Shown one piece after another: positions 17,886-25,605 of a DNA stretch of 64,000 bases; within the stretch, counting starts at the first letter, position 1, and every line of letters starts with the position of its first letter. This DNA comes from Streptomyces sp. HB132 (GTDB taxonomy: Bacteria > Actinomycetota > Actinomycetes > Streptomycetales > Streptomycetaceae). The stretch lies in assembly GCF_016909575.1 (NCBI RefSeq), contig NZ_JAFBGA010000005.1:248001-312000 (forward strand). The letters are read 5' to 3'. The notes under the pieces were generated by a model. The model searched no databases. It was not told the DNA's origin and saw only the letters and a list, made by a program, of their open reading frames with translations. The position numbers were made by a program, and so were the translations under genes.

Positions 17886-18201
17886 CCGAAGACGTGGCCG
17901 CGCCTCCTGCCACTGGAGCCCCGGCAGGAGGCGCGGCCACGACGTCCCTGGTGAGCGGCCAGACGGTCTGTCACATGGGGGCCCGGGCGCGCCGGTGCCG
18001 GCATCTCAGGACTCCTGGGCGGATGGACCGGCAACGGGAAAGCGACAACGGGTCGACTCCGTTGGGACATGGAACAATCGGCGGGCGTCCGGCACTTTTC
18101 CACCATGTTACGGCCTTCGTGGCCCTTGTCATTATTCTGAGTGGCTGAGCCCGGGCGGAAGCACCAAGCCCTCCCTCCTCCAATGCAGATAGGGGATAAG
18201 C
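17886..18201. other. Spacer between the two small membrane-protein genes
   Basis: The 316-nt spacer contains the 19-bp terminator hairpin just after the first small gene, then about 260 nt with a few AT-richer stretches but no clear gene or promoter. Confidence 0.4.
17893..17941 (+). terminator. Strong terminator after the RHS cluster
   Basis: Perfect 19-bp stem, 17893-17911 with 17923-17941, and an 11-nt loop, 7 nt after the stop of the small membrane-protein gene. Confidence 0.88.
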
Positions 18202-18411
18202 GTGCCTCGTGCGGTATGGTCCACGGAACAACGGGCGAGCGTCAAACGGTATCTACAATTCGCGGCCTTTTTCGCGGTTCTGGGAATCATCTTCTCGGCC
18301 TTCCTCATCATTTCCGGCAACACGGGAGGGTGGGCGCTTCTGGGAATTATTGTGTGCATTGCGATGGTGGGCCTTTTCTTCATCCAGAAGGGAAGGGGCG
18401 GACAGGCGTAG
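18202..18411 (+). CDS. Small two-span membrane protein
   Basis: A 69-residue protein with two hydrophobic segments (about residues 18-38 and 43-61) joined by a SGNTGGW turn, with a basic tail QKGRGGQA. AGGGG lies 6 nt before the GTG at 18202. GC content of the coding stretch is visibly lower than that of adjacent genes, hinting at recent acquisition. No family is recognised. It has its own terminator downstream and is separated from the RHS transcript by another, so it is expressed independently; it could be a second immunity-type protein. Confidence 0.6.
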   Translation: MPRAVWSTEQRASVKRYLQFAAFFAVLGIIFSAFLIISGNTGGWALLGIIVCIAMVGLFFIQKGRGGQA

Positions 18412-18440
18412 GCGACGCCCGCGTTCCGCCGGGTCACGTC

Positions 18441-18480
18441 TGTGTTGCCCCCTGCCGCGCGGCGGCAGGGGGGCGACACA
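18441..18480 (+). terminator. Terminator after the two-span membrane protein
   Basis: Arms 18441-18458 and 18461-18480 pair through CCCCCTGCCGC/GCGGCAGGGGG and continue to TGTGTTG/CGACACA with minor mismatch; about 30 nt after the stop. Confidence 0.8.
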
Positions 18481-18671
18481 GTCCTCCGCGATGCGCCGGA
18501 CCCACGCTTCCGACCGCGTCGGGCGAGGCCCGGACGCGACCGGACGTGGAGCGGGCCGGTCGCCGTGGTGGGAGTGCCGGTGAGGTGCGGCATCGCTGCT
18601 CTTCCTCGCTGCTCAGGGCACGTCCGCGGATCCGGCATAGGACGGCGGGAAGAGGGCAACCGAACCAGACG

Positions 18672-19130
18672 ATGACAGACACAGGTGCACTCCCCGGGGG
18701 CAGCGAGGTGCCCGAGGCGTTCCCGGGAAGCAGCGATCACGTTCTCGCTCGGCAAGCCGTGCCCCGGACCGCGGGTGAGGCGCGCGAACGCGTCACCGCA
18801 CTCCTCGACGCGGCGTTCAGCGATCTGAAGAACGAGGATCTCGACGTCGTCGTCGCGGACGCGCTCCTGGTGACCTCGGAGCTGGTCACGAACGCGATGC
18901 GGCACGGCAGGGGGCTCACCGGCTTCAGGGCCGAACTCGTCGACGACGGGCTTCGCCTGGACGTCGAGGACGCGTCTCCGGAGGAACCGGCGACGCAGGT
19001 GTCGTCCGCCTCGGACGCCTTCCCGCCCGGTGGGTTCGGATGGCCGCTCGTCTGCCGTCTCGCCAGGCACGTGGCCGTCACCCCGCGCCCGGGCGGCAAA
19101 CAGATCACCGTCCTCGTTCCCCTCATGTGA
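18672..19130 (+). CDS. RsbW/SpoIIAB-like ATP-binding anti-sigma-type protein
   Basis: A 152-residue histidine-kinase-like ATPase (HATPase_c_2). The N-box SELVTNAMRHG is at about residues 73-83; after it come LDVEDASP (G1-like) and GGFGWPLV (G2-like). Proteins of this class in Streptomyces are serine kinases that bind sigma factors or STAS anti-anti-sigma factors. Start ATG at 18672 is the first in-frame start close to GGGAAGAGGG, though spacing is long. No antagonist gene is adjacent; a SpoIIE-type phosphatase and a SigB/SigF-like sigma factor lie 6.5-9 kb downstream. The partner is unknown. Confidence 0.82.
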   Translation: MTDTGALPGGSEVPEAFPGSSDHVLARQAVPRTAGEARERVTALLDAAFSDLKNEDLDVVVADALLVTSELVTNAMRHGRGLTGFRAELVDDGLRLDVEDASPEEPATQVSSASDAFPPGGFGWPLVCRLARHVAVTPRPGGKQITVLVPLM

Positions 19131-19304
19131 GTCCGCCCCCGCGTTGATCTCCAGAGGGCCCACCCGCGCGATCGTCCTGCGGGAGCTGAGTGGTGCCCCC
19201 GTGGGGAGCGAGGTGGTCGCGGCGCTGCCGCGGCTGGAGGTGCGAGCGCGTGCTTGGTACAGATGAGTACGTGGCATCACGATGTCCCCTCGGCAGGGCC
19301 GAGC

Positions 19305-19347
19305 CCTCCGCACGGCTTCCGGAGGACGTCCGGGAGCCGTGCGGAGG
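19305..19347 (-). terminator. Terminator of the phosphodiester glycosidase gene
   Basis: Perfect 13-bp arms CCTCCGCACGGCT (19305-19317) and its complement at 19335-19347, 22 nt past the stop of the minus-strand gene. Confidence 0.82.
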
Positions 19348-19369
19348 AGGTGGGGCACTGCGTGGAACG

Positions 19370-22300
19370 TCAGGCGGCGGGCTTCACCGCCGCGGCCGAG
19401 ATGCGGATCTGTGCCTGCCGGATGACGCCGTTGACCGTCACCGCGAGCGTGACGGTGCCCGGCCGGAGCGCGGTGATCGTGCCCGTCGCGGGGTCCAGCG
19501 TCGCGATGTGACGGGGACGGGCACCGTCCGGCTTCCCGATGCGGACGTTCGGCGACCCGGTCCAGTCCGCGCTCAGCGGGAAGGCCGCCGGCACGGCCCG
19601 CGTCCCCTGGGTGACATGCGCGCCGATCGTCGTGCGCTCCCCCGCGACGAGCGCGGAGGGAGCGTCCAGGGCGAGCGCGTCGACGTGGGCGCGTGTCTGT
19701 GCGGAGACCCAGTCGGGCCCGCCCCGCCACGGCTGCCGACGTGCCGCCGCCTGTTCGCCCGACGACACCCGGTCGGCGCCGATGAGGGACCAGCCGGTGA
19801 ATCCGCCCTCGTCCACGGGCCCTGCCGGTGCCTTGCCGGAGTTCCCGTTGATCAGACAGGGGACCCCGTCCACGCGCGAGGCGTCGAAGACTCCCACGTG
19901 GCTGCCGATGAAGGCCGCACCCTTGCCCGTCGTACGGCGGAAGCCGGCGAGCCACTGCTCGACGAGGGCCGCCTCCTTGCGGTCGCTCAGCTGACTGCCC
20001 TTCTGCACGGTCGGATCGCGTGGGGGCACGTGCTCGATGAGCATCACCGAACCGACGGACCGGTCCTCCGCCGCCGCGTCCAACTGGGCACGCAACTCCT
20101 TGATCTGGGCGAGACCGCCGCCACGCAGGCTGAGACTCGACGTGTCGAGCGTGATGACCCGGGTGCCCTTGTGGTCGAACGTCCGCCGGGCCGGGCCGAA
20201 CTCGGTGACGAAGTTGTCGATCTTCCCTCCCATCACCTCGTGGTTGCCCGGTACGTAGTACCAGGGCAGGGAGTCTCCGAGTTCCTCGTCGAGGACCTGG
20301 CGGGCGAACGCGAGGTCGGCGGGCGAGCCCTCGTCGACGAGGTCACCGTTGACCACCAGGAAGTCGGGGCGCGCGGCCTTGATCTCGCGCAGGGTGCGGC
20401 GGGCCTGCCGGACGATCGCGCTGTCCGGGGCGCGTGCGACGAACTGGGCGTCCGACATCACGGCGAACCGCCAGTCCCGGCCCTCTGTGACCGCGGCGGT
20501 GTCGATCAACGGGTCCGGGGCTTCGGTCTGTTCGGGCAGCTCGACGGTGGGTGGCACCTGGGCGGTCAGGTCGTCGATGACGATCTCACCGGTGTACTGC
20601 CGGGCCACCGCCGTCTCGGCGAGGTAGAAGCGGTGCACCGACAGCGGCATCGCCGCGCCCGGCGGCACCGCGAAGGTGACCCGGCGCCAGCCGGTCCAGG
20701 TGACGTACGGACCCCGCAGGAGCTGGTCGCTGCCTGCGGCGTCCTTGAGGTGCAGCGTCGGCCAGGCGCCGTTGCCGTCCCCCTTGATCCAGAGGGTGTA
20801 CGCCTGCGGTTGGCCGGGCACGGTGAGGGGCTGCGGCGGGGCCGCGTAGGCGGCTCGCGTCGCCGTCGACCGGGTGAAGTCGTAGGTGAGGCGCAGGCCG
20901 GTGTTCGTGTGCCCGTCCTGAGTCGCGGCGAGCGCGCCGTCGGCGCGGGCCTGGCTGAACTTCCAGGATCCGGCGTCCTCGAAGTCCGACACGGGCTGCT
21001 CGGTGAGACCGACGCTCACGGCGAGGATCGTACTGACGCCCGCCACCGTGGCCTTGATCTGTCCCGCTCCGGAGCCGGTCAGGGACCTGACGGTGAAGGA
21101 GCCCCGGCCGTCGTCGGCGACGGCGAACAGCGTGCGGTCGTAGTCGAGGGTGAGGTCGTCCGGCTCGACGGGAGCACTCGTGCCGTGGGCGTCGAGTCCG
21201 ACGATGCCGAAACCACCGGTGGCCTCCTTGTCCGCCAGTCCGACGCGCGCGGTGGTGGGCCGGATCCGGGCAAGCCGGTCGAGGACGGTGAGCCGGGTGT
21301 CGCCGTGGGCGCCGTCCCGTTCCGCCCGGACGTAGGTGGTGCCGCTGCGCCGGGCGGTGAACGTGCCTCGGGCGTCCACGCCGCCGACCGCGGGGCTGAC
21401 GGCACGCCAGCGCGGGGTGCCCGCGGCGGGGCCGTACGTCTCGTCGTAGCCGGCGGCGGTGAGCTGCCGGGTCAGGCCGGGAAAGACCCGCTCGGGATGA
21501 CCGCCGTCGACCGGGTCGTCGCCGGGGGCGGCACCGGCCGGTGTGCGGGTCTCGACCCAGAAGCCCTCGAGTCGCCCGCTGCCGTCGGGGGCGGTCAGGG
21601 CGAGCCCGTTGGGGACCGTACGCTCGCTGCCGTCGGAGGGGCTGTTCTCGACCTGGAGCGCGTCACTGCCCGGCTCGCGCGCTACAAGGGTCGATGAGCC
21701 TCCCCCGTCGAGGTTCAGGGCGCTGTGCGAGCCGGCCTCGCGCATCATCTCGCCCAGTTCGGTGAGGGTGACACCACCGCTGTCGGCCTGTCGGCCGTCG
21801 ACCGTGATGACCTGCATGGTCCGGCCGTCCTCGGAGAACCCGACCGCGGTACGGGGCGCCGCGGTGTTGTTGCCCTCGCCGTCGTGGTTCTGTGCATCCC
21901 CGTCGACGACGAGCAGTTCCCGGCCGCCCACGGCGGTGCGCGGGACGGCCCCGCTGTCGGTGCGGGCACGGTATTCGATGCCTACCCGGTCACCGGGTTC
22001 CAGCGCGGCCAGCGGTCCCGCTCCCGCCTCCCGGCCGACGAGGACCACGGTGTCCTCGGGCACCGGGCCCGATCCGGGGGCGTCCGACACGGAGACGACC
22101 TCGCCGTCCCGCACCGCGACTTCCGCGACGGGCTGTGCTCCGTCGACGGTGAGCGCACGGTCTGCGCTTCCCCAGGCCGAGCTGTAGGCGCCCACGCCCT
22201 GGGCCGGTACGTTCGCCGCGTTGTACGCCGCGAGCGGGTGCGCGCCCGAGGGGAGCGCGAGAGTGCCCTCGAAGTAGAGCTCCAGGATGCGGCCGGCGTT

Positions 22301-22861
22301 CTGCGGGCCGATGCCCACCGCGCGGTTGACGCCCGGAGCCGGGGAGTGCACCGGCCGGCCGTTCTCGACCCCCGGTCCCTGGGGCGCTCCGGTCTGGTTG
22401 ATGTCGAAGAAGTCCGCGTTGATCGCGGCGACGGTGCGGCGGCCCCGCCCCGGGTCGTGTGCGGCTGCCAGCTGGGAGACCGTGTGCCGGTCCGAGACCT
22501 TGCCCGAGGACAGGTAGTCGGCGCGTACCCCGCTGCCGTCCAGATCCACCGAGAGGGTGTCGACGCGCAGCCACTTGTCGGACTCCAGGCGGTCGTACGA
22601 ACTCAGACGCACGCCGGGTGCCAGGGGGCGTGAGGAACGGGCGGTCTCGATGCCGTCGCCGTCCACGACGGATCTCGCTTCGCCGGACGAGCCGCTCGCG
22701 GGGGGCGGGGCGACGGGTCTGAGGATCTCGGCGGTGGTGTGCGGACGGGGATCCGGAGTCGAGTCGGCTGTGGCGGGTGCGACGGCCCCGGCCGCCGTCG
22801 CCATCACGGCCGCCAGCAACACGAGTGAACGCCGGGTGGCGCGGAAAGTGCCTGGGCCCAC
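19370..22861 (-). CDS. Secreted phosphodiester glycosidase/metallophosphoesterase fusion
   Basis: A 1163-residue exported protein. After a signal peptide (about residues 1-34, ending ATADS) comes a NAGPA-type phosphodiester glycosidase domain (about 60-400; INADFFDINQTGAPQG, MQVITVDGRQADS, ALNLDGGGSSTL), Ig-like and beta-sandwich segments (about 420-780), and a calcineurin-like phosphoesterase domain (about 800-1090; NGDLVDEG, VPGNHEVMG, IEHVPP, GSHVG). The usual DxH first motif is SDAQ, as in DxQ-type phosphoesterases. GTG at 22861 follows GGAGG by 4 nt; the open frame upstream is not needed. It may cleave phosphodiester-linked sugars and then release phosphate outside the cell. The natural substrate is unknown. 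Confidence 0.83.
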   Translation of the reverse strand: MGPGTFRATRRSLVLLAAVMATAAGAVAPATADSTPDPRPHTTAEILRPVAPPPASGSSGEARSVVDGDGIETARSSRPLAPGVRLSSYDRLESDKWLRVDTLSVDLDGSGVRADYLSSGKVSDRHTVSQLAAAHDPGRGRRTVAAINADFFDINQTGAPQGPGVENGRPVHSPAPGVNRAVGIGPQNAGRILELYFEGTLALPSGAHPLAAYNAANVPAQGVGAYSSAWGSADRALTVDGAQPVAEVAVRDGEVVSVSDAPGSGPVPEDTVVLVGREAGAGPLAALEPGDRVGIEYRARTDSGAVPRTAVGGRELLVVDGDAQNHDGEGNNTAAPRTAVGFSEDGRTMQVITVDGRQADSGGVTLTELGEMMREAGSHSALNLDGGGSSTLVAREPGSDALQVENSPSDGSERTVPNGLALTAPDGSGRLEGFWVETRTPAGAAPGDDPVDGGHPERVFPGLTRQLTAAGYDETYGPAAGTPRWRAVSPAVGGVDARGTFTARRSGTTYVRAERDGAHGDTRLTVLDRLARIRPTTARVGLADKEATGGFGIVGLDAHGTSAPVEPDDLTLDYDRTLFAVADDGRGSFTVRSLTGSGAGQIKATVAGVSTILAVSVGLTEQPVSDFEDAGSWKFSQARADGALAATQDGHTNTGLRLTYDFTRSTATRAAYAAPPQPLTVPGQPQAYTLWIKGDGNGAWPTLHLKDAAGSDQLLRGPYVTWTGWRRVTFAVPPGAAMPLSVHRFYLAETAVARQYTGEIVIDDLTAQVPPTVELPEQTEAPDPLIDTAAVTEGRDWRFAVMSDAQFVARAPDSAIVRQARRTLREIKAARPDFLVVNGDLVDEGSPADLAFARQVLDEELGDSLPWYYVPGNHEVMGGKIDNFVTEFGPARRTFDHKGTRVITLDTSSLSLRGGGLAQIKELRAQLDAAAEDRSVGSVMLIEHVPPRDPTVQKGSQLSDRKEAALVEQWLAGFRRTTGKGAAFIGSHVGVFDASRVDGVPCLINGNSGKAPAGPVDEGGFTGWSLIGADRVSSGEQAAARRQPWRGGPDWVSAQTRAHVDALALDAPSALVAGERTTIGAHVTQGTRAVPAAFPLSADWTGSPNVRIGKPDGARPRHIATLDPATGTITALRPGTVTLAVTVNGVIRQAQIRISAAAVKPAA

Positions 22862-23070
22862 AAATCCTCCTGGTGCGGTGCGGATCGGGCGCGGAACGCG
22901 CTGTCGGCGGACAGCATGACCGGGCTCGGTGGGCCGCACCAGAGGACAACGGGGACATCAGGCGGAACAGCGTGCGGCGGAGGGGTGGCCCACCGCGGTC
23001 CCGGGCCACGAGGGTCCACGGTTCCCCGCGCCGGTGGCCTTCCGGCCTGCGGTCCCGCACACTTGACGAC

Positions 23071-23577
23071 ATGTCGACAGTCAAGCGCAGTGCGGGGATC
23101 CTTCTCTTCCGGGTCGTCGCCGACGGGGACGGCCACCCGGACGTCGAGGTGCTGATCGGCCACATGGGCGGACCGTTCTGGGCCCGCCGTGAGGCGGCTG
23201 CCTGGTCCGTCCCCAAGGGCGAGTGCGAACCCGCGGAGGAACCCGCCGCCGCCGCGCGGAGGGAGTTCGAGGAGGAAACCGGTCTGCCCCTCCCGGACGG
23301 CACCTGGGTGTCGCTGGGCGAGTCACGGCAGTCCGGCGGCAAGACCGTGACCGTGTGGGCCGTGGAAGGCGGCCTGGATCCTGGGGCGGCGGTCCCGGGC
23401 ACCTTCAGCATGGAGTGGCCGAGGGGCTCCGGGGTGCTGCGTGAGTTCCCGGAGATGGACCGGTTCGCCTGGTGCTCACCGGACGTCGCCCTCGCACGGC
23501 TGGTGGCGGGTCAACGGGTCTTCGTCGAGCGGTTGCGTGTCCACGTGCGTGAGGGGCACGCCCCCTCGGGGGCGTAG
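23071..23577 (+). CDS. Nudix hydrolase
   Basis: A 168-residue pyrophosphohydrolase with a complete Nudix box, GECEPAEEPAAAARREFEEE then TGL (about residues 50-72; GX5EX7REUXEEXGU). The N-terminal SAGILLFRV strand and WSVPKG lead-in are typical of the diadenosine polyphosphate/NTP group (about 165 aa, RppH/MutT-like). ATG at 23071 is the first start after the divergent promoter region shared with the glycosidase gene; no strong ribosome site is seen. Its 3' end overlaps the end of the convergent ABC-F gene by 67 nt, so the two genes share coding bases on opposite strands. Confidence 0.9.
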   Translation: MSTVKRSAGILLFRVVADGDGHPDVEVLIGHMGGPFWARREAAAWSVPKGECEPAEEPAAAARREFEEETGLPLPDGTWVSLGESRQSGGKTVTVWAVEGGLDPGAAVPGTFSMEWPRGSGVLREFPEMDRFAWCSPDVALARLVAGQRVFVERLRVHVREGHAPSGA

Positions 23578-25226
23578 ACGTCCGCCACGGTCCGGCCGGC
23601 CCGGAGTTCGAGGCGTTCGCCGGTGAACCGGCGGCGGAAGCTCCGGTCGTGCGAGACGACCACGACGGCTCCCGCGTACCGGTCGAGCGCGGCCTCCAGT
23701 TCCTCGACCAGACCCGGGGCGATGTGGTTCGTGGGCTCGTCGAGGACCAGCAGATCGGCGGGCCGGGTCACCAGTCGCGCGAGGGCGAGCCTGCGTTGCT
23801 GCCCGATGGAGAGAGCCGCCACCGGCACGGTGAGGTCGTCCGGGCGGAACAGGCCGAGAGCCAGCAGTTCGTCCTCGTACTCATCGGGGAGTCCCGGCCG
23901 TCCCGCGGCGAAGGTGGCCAGCAGCGCCCGGCGGGTCGGTCTGACCGGTAGTTCCTGCGGGAGGTAGCCGACTCTGCCCCGCCTCCGGACCACGCCGGTG
24001 TCCGGCGCCAGGTCACCGGCCAGGACACGCAGGAGTGTGGACTTCCCGGCACCGTTCGGACCGGTGACCAGGAGTCGAAGGCCCGGCGGGATGCGCAGGG
24101 ATGGCACGTCCAGCCGTTCGCCGACGCGGACGGAATCGAGCTCGGCCAGGAGGGCGGGAACGTCGGCCCCCTCCCCCGCCGGGTCGGCGGCGAGGGCGAG
24201 GTCGGCCGAGAAGCGCAGCGGGCGGGGAGGCGCGGGGACGGGTGAGCGGCGCAGCGCCTCCAGCCGGGTCCTGGCGGCCCTGACCTGGCCCGACAACTTG
24301 ACCTCGTGCGACCTCCGGTGTTTGCCGAAACCCTGCCCGGGGTCCCGGCCGGTGCCCGTGAGGCGCCGGCCGGCCGCGGCCACCATCTCTTCGGTACGGT
24401 CCAGCTCCGCCCGCCACTCCTGGTGCTGCTGGACCTGGCCGCGGCGTGCGGCGGCCTCAGCCGTGCGGTACCCGTCCCAGCCGTCCCCGTACCGTGAGAC
24501 GCCGCGCAGGTCGCGGTCGACCTCCAGGATCACCGTGGTGGTCCGCTCCAGGAACGCCCGGTCGTGGGTGACGGCGACCACGGTGCCCCGGTGGGCACGG
24601 AGGTGGTCCTCGAGCCACGTGACGGCGCTCGCGTCCAGGTGGTTGGTGGGCTCGTCGAGGAGCAGCAGCTCCGGCGCCGCGGCGAGTACGCAGGCCAGCG
24701 CCAGCCGGGACTGCTCACCGCCGGACAGGGTGCCGAGCGCGCGGTCCCGGGTGAGGTGGCCGAGCCCGAGGCCGTGCAGCGCGGCGGCGGTCCTGGCGTC
24801 CGCCTGGTAACCGCCGCGTTCTTCGTAGGCCGCCAGCAGATCCCCGTACTCGGCGAGCTGCGCCCCGGAGGGATCTTTGTCGGACATCGCTTCCTCCGCC
24901 TCGCGGATCAGGCGTTCCAGGGTGCGGAGTCCGGCGAGGGCCGCGTCGACGGCGGCCTGGACCGTGCCGCGCGGGTCGAGGGCGAGGGTCTGGGCGAGAT
25001 AGCCGGTGCCGCCCGGGAAGCTGACGGTGATGTCACCGCTGTCCGGGGCCTCCGTCCCGGCGATCAGCCGGAGCAGGGTGGACTTGCCGGACCCGTTCTC
25101 ACCGATGACCGCGGCCTTCTCCCCGGGGCGGACGGTGAGGGACACCTGGTCGAGTACGGACCGGTCGCCGTACGCCTTGGAGACGTCGGTCAGCGCGAGC
25201 TGGGCGCGGGGGTGCTGAAGAGACAT
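23511..25226 (-). CDS. ABC-F ATPase, antibiotic-resistance (ARE) type
   Basis: A 571-residue soluble protein with two ABC domains and no membrane segments. Domain one: Walker A GENGSGKST (about 42-50), signature LSGGEQ, Walker B LLLLDEPTNHLD. Domain two: GPNGAGKST (about 365-373), signature LSIGQQ, Walker B LLVLDEPTNHIAP. The charged interdomain linker carries EWRAELDRTEEM and a basic RRSHEVKLSG stretch. ABC-F proteins of this group bind the ribosomal E site and displace macrolide, lincosamide, streptogramin or pleuromutilin drugs. ATG at 25226. The second signature is LSIGQ, not LSGGQ. An 8-codon leader ORF lies 171 nt upstream, suggesting drug-induced attenuation. Confidence 0.9.
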   Translation of the reverse strand: MSLQHPRAQLALTDVSKAYGDRSVLDQVSLTVRPGEKAAVIGENGSGKSTLLRLIAGTEAPDSGDITVSFPGGTGYLAQTLALDPRGTVQAAVDAALAGLRTLERLIREAEEAMSDKDPSGAQLAEYGDLLAAYEERGGYQADARTAAALHGLGLGHLTRDRALGTLSGGEQSRLALACVLAAAPELLLLDEPTNHLDASAVTWLEDHLRAHRGTVVAVTHDRAFLERTTTVILEVDRDLRGVSRYGDGWDGYRTAEAAARRGQVQQHQEWRAELDRTEEMVAAAGRRLTGTGRDPGQGFGKHRRSHEVKLSGQVRAARTRLEALRRSPVPAPPRPLRFSADLALAADPAGEGADVPALLAELDSVRVGERLDVPSLRIPPGLRLLVTGPNGAGKSTLLRVLAGDLAPDTGVVRRRGRVGYLPQELPVRPTRRALLATFAAGRPGLPDEYEDELLALGLFRPDDLTVPVAALSIGQQRRLALARLVTRPADLLVLDEPTNHIAPGLVEELEAALDRYAGAVVVVSHDRSFRRRFTGERLELRAGRTVADVYAPEGACPSRTWTRNRSTKTR

Positions 25227-25339
25227 GGGTGCTTTCCCTGAGGTGACATGCCCTCGGCGGCGCGCACATCGACGTCATGGACGGAGGCGCGCTGCGGGAC
25301 GTGGGTGTCGGTCAGCGGGGTGGACGGCAGCACTTCGCG

Positions 25340-25375
25340 TGACCCGGCGGGTCAGGCGGCGACGGTCGGCGTCGC
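25340..25375 (-). promoter_or_regulatory. Hairpins in the ABC-F leader, possible attenuator
   Basis: Two short stem-loops lie between the leader ORF and the ABC-F start: TGACCC/GGGTCA (25340-25345 with 25349-25354) and GCGACG/CGTCGC (25359-25364 with 25370-25375). They could be part of an attenuator; no U-run or clear anti-terminator pairing is visible. Confidence 0.35.
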
Positions 25376-25397
25376 GTGGCGGCGTCCCGGCCGCGCG

Positions 25398-25424
25398 TCA
25401 GAGAAAGAAGTAGTACGAACCCAT
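25398..25424 (-). CDS. Eight-residue leader peptide MGSYYFFL before ABC-F
   Basis: A complete ATG-to-TGA ORF encoding MGSYYFFL, ending 171 nt before the ABC-F start and read in the same direction. AGGA lies 8-9 nt upstream. The run of four aromatic residues just before the stop resembles leader peptides that stall drug-bound ribosomes ahead of resistance genes. It is too short for gene finders. Function is inferred from position and composition. Confidence 0.55.
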   Translation of the reverse strand: MGSYYFFL

Positions 25425-25605
25425 GGCGCTGATCCTACCCGTGCTCGTACCCGCACCGCGAGTACTCGTACCCTGCTGTGAGTTCGCCCGGCAGCCCCCG
25501 AACCTCCGGGCCGCCCGAGCCGGCTCTCCCGGGGCCTGGTCCGGAGGCGTGCTGTCAGCGAGCGGGGCGCCGGTCCGGGTGGTGGGCCTCACCACCCGGA
25601 CCGGT

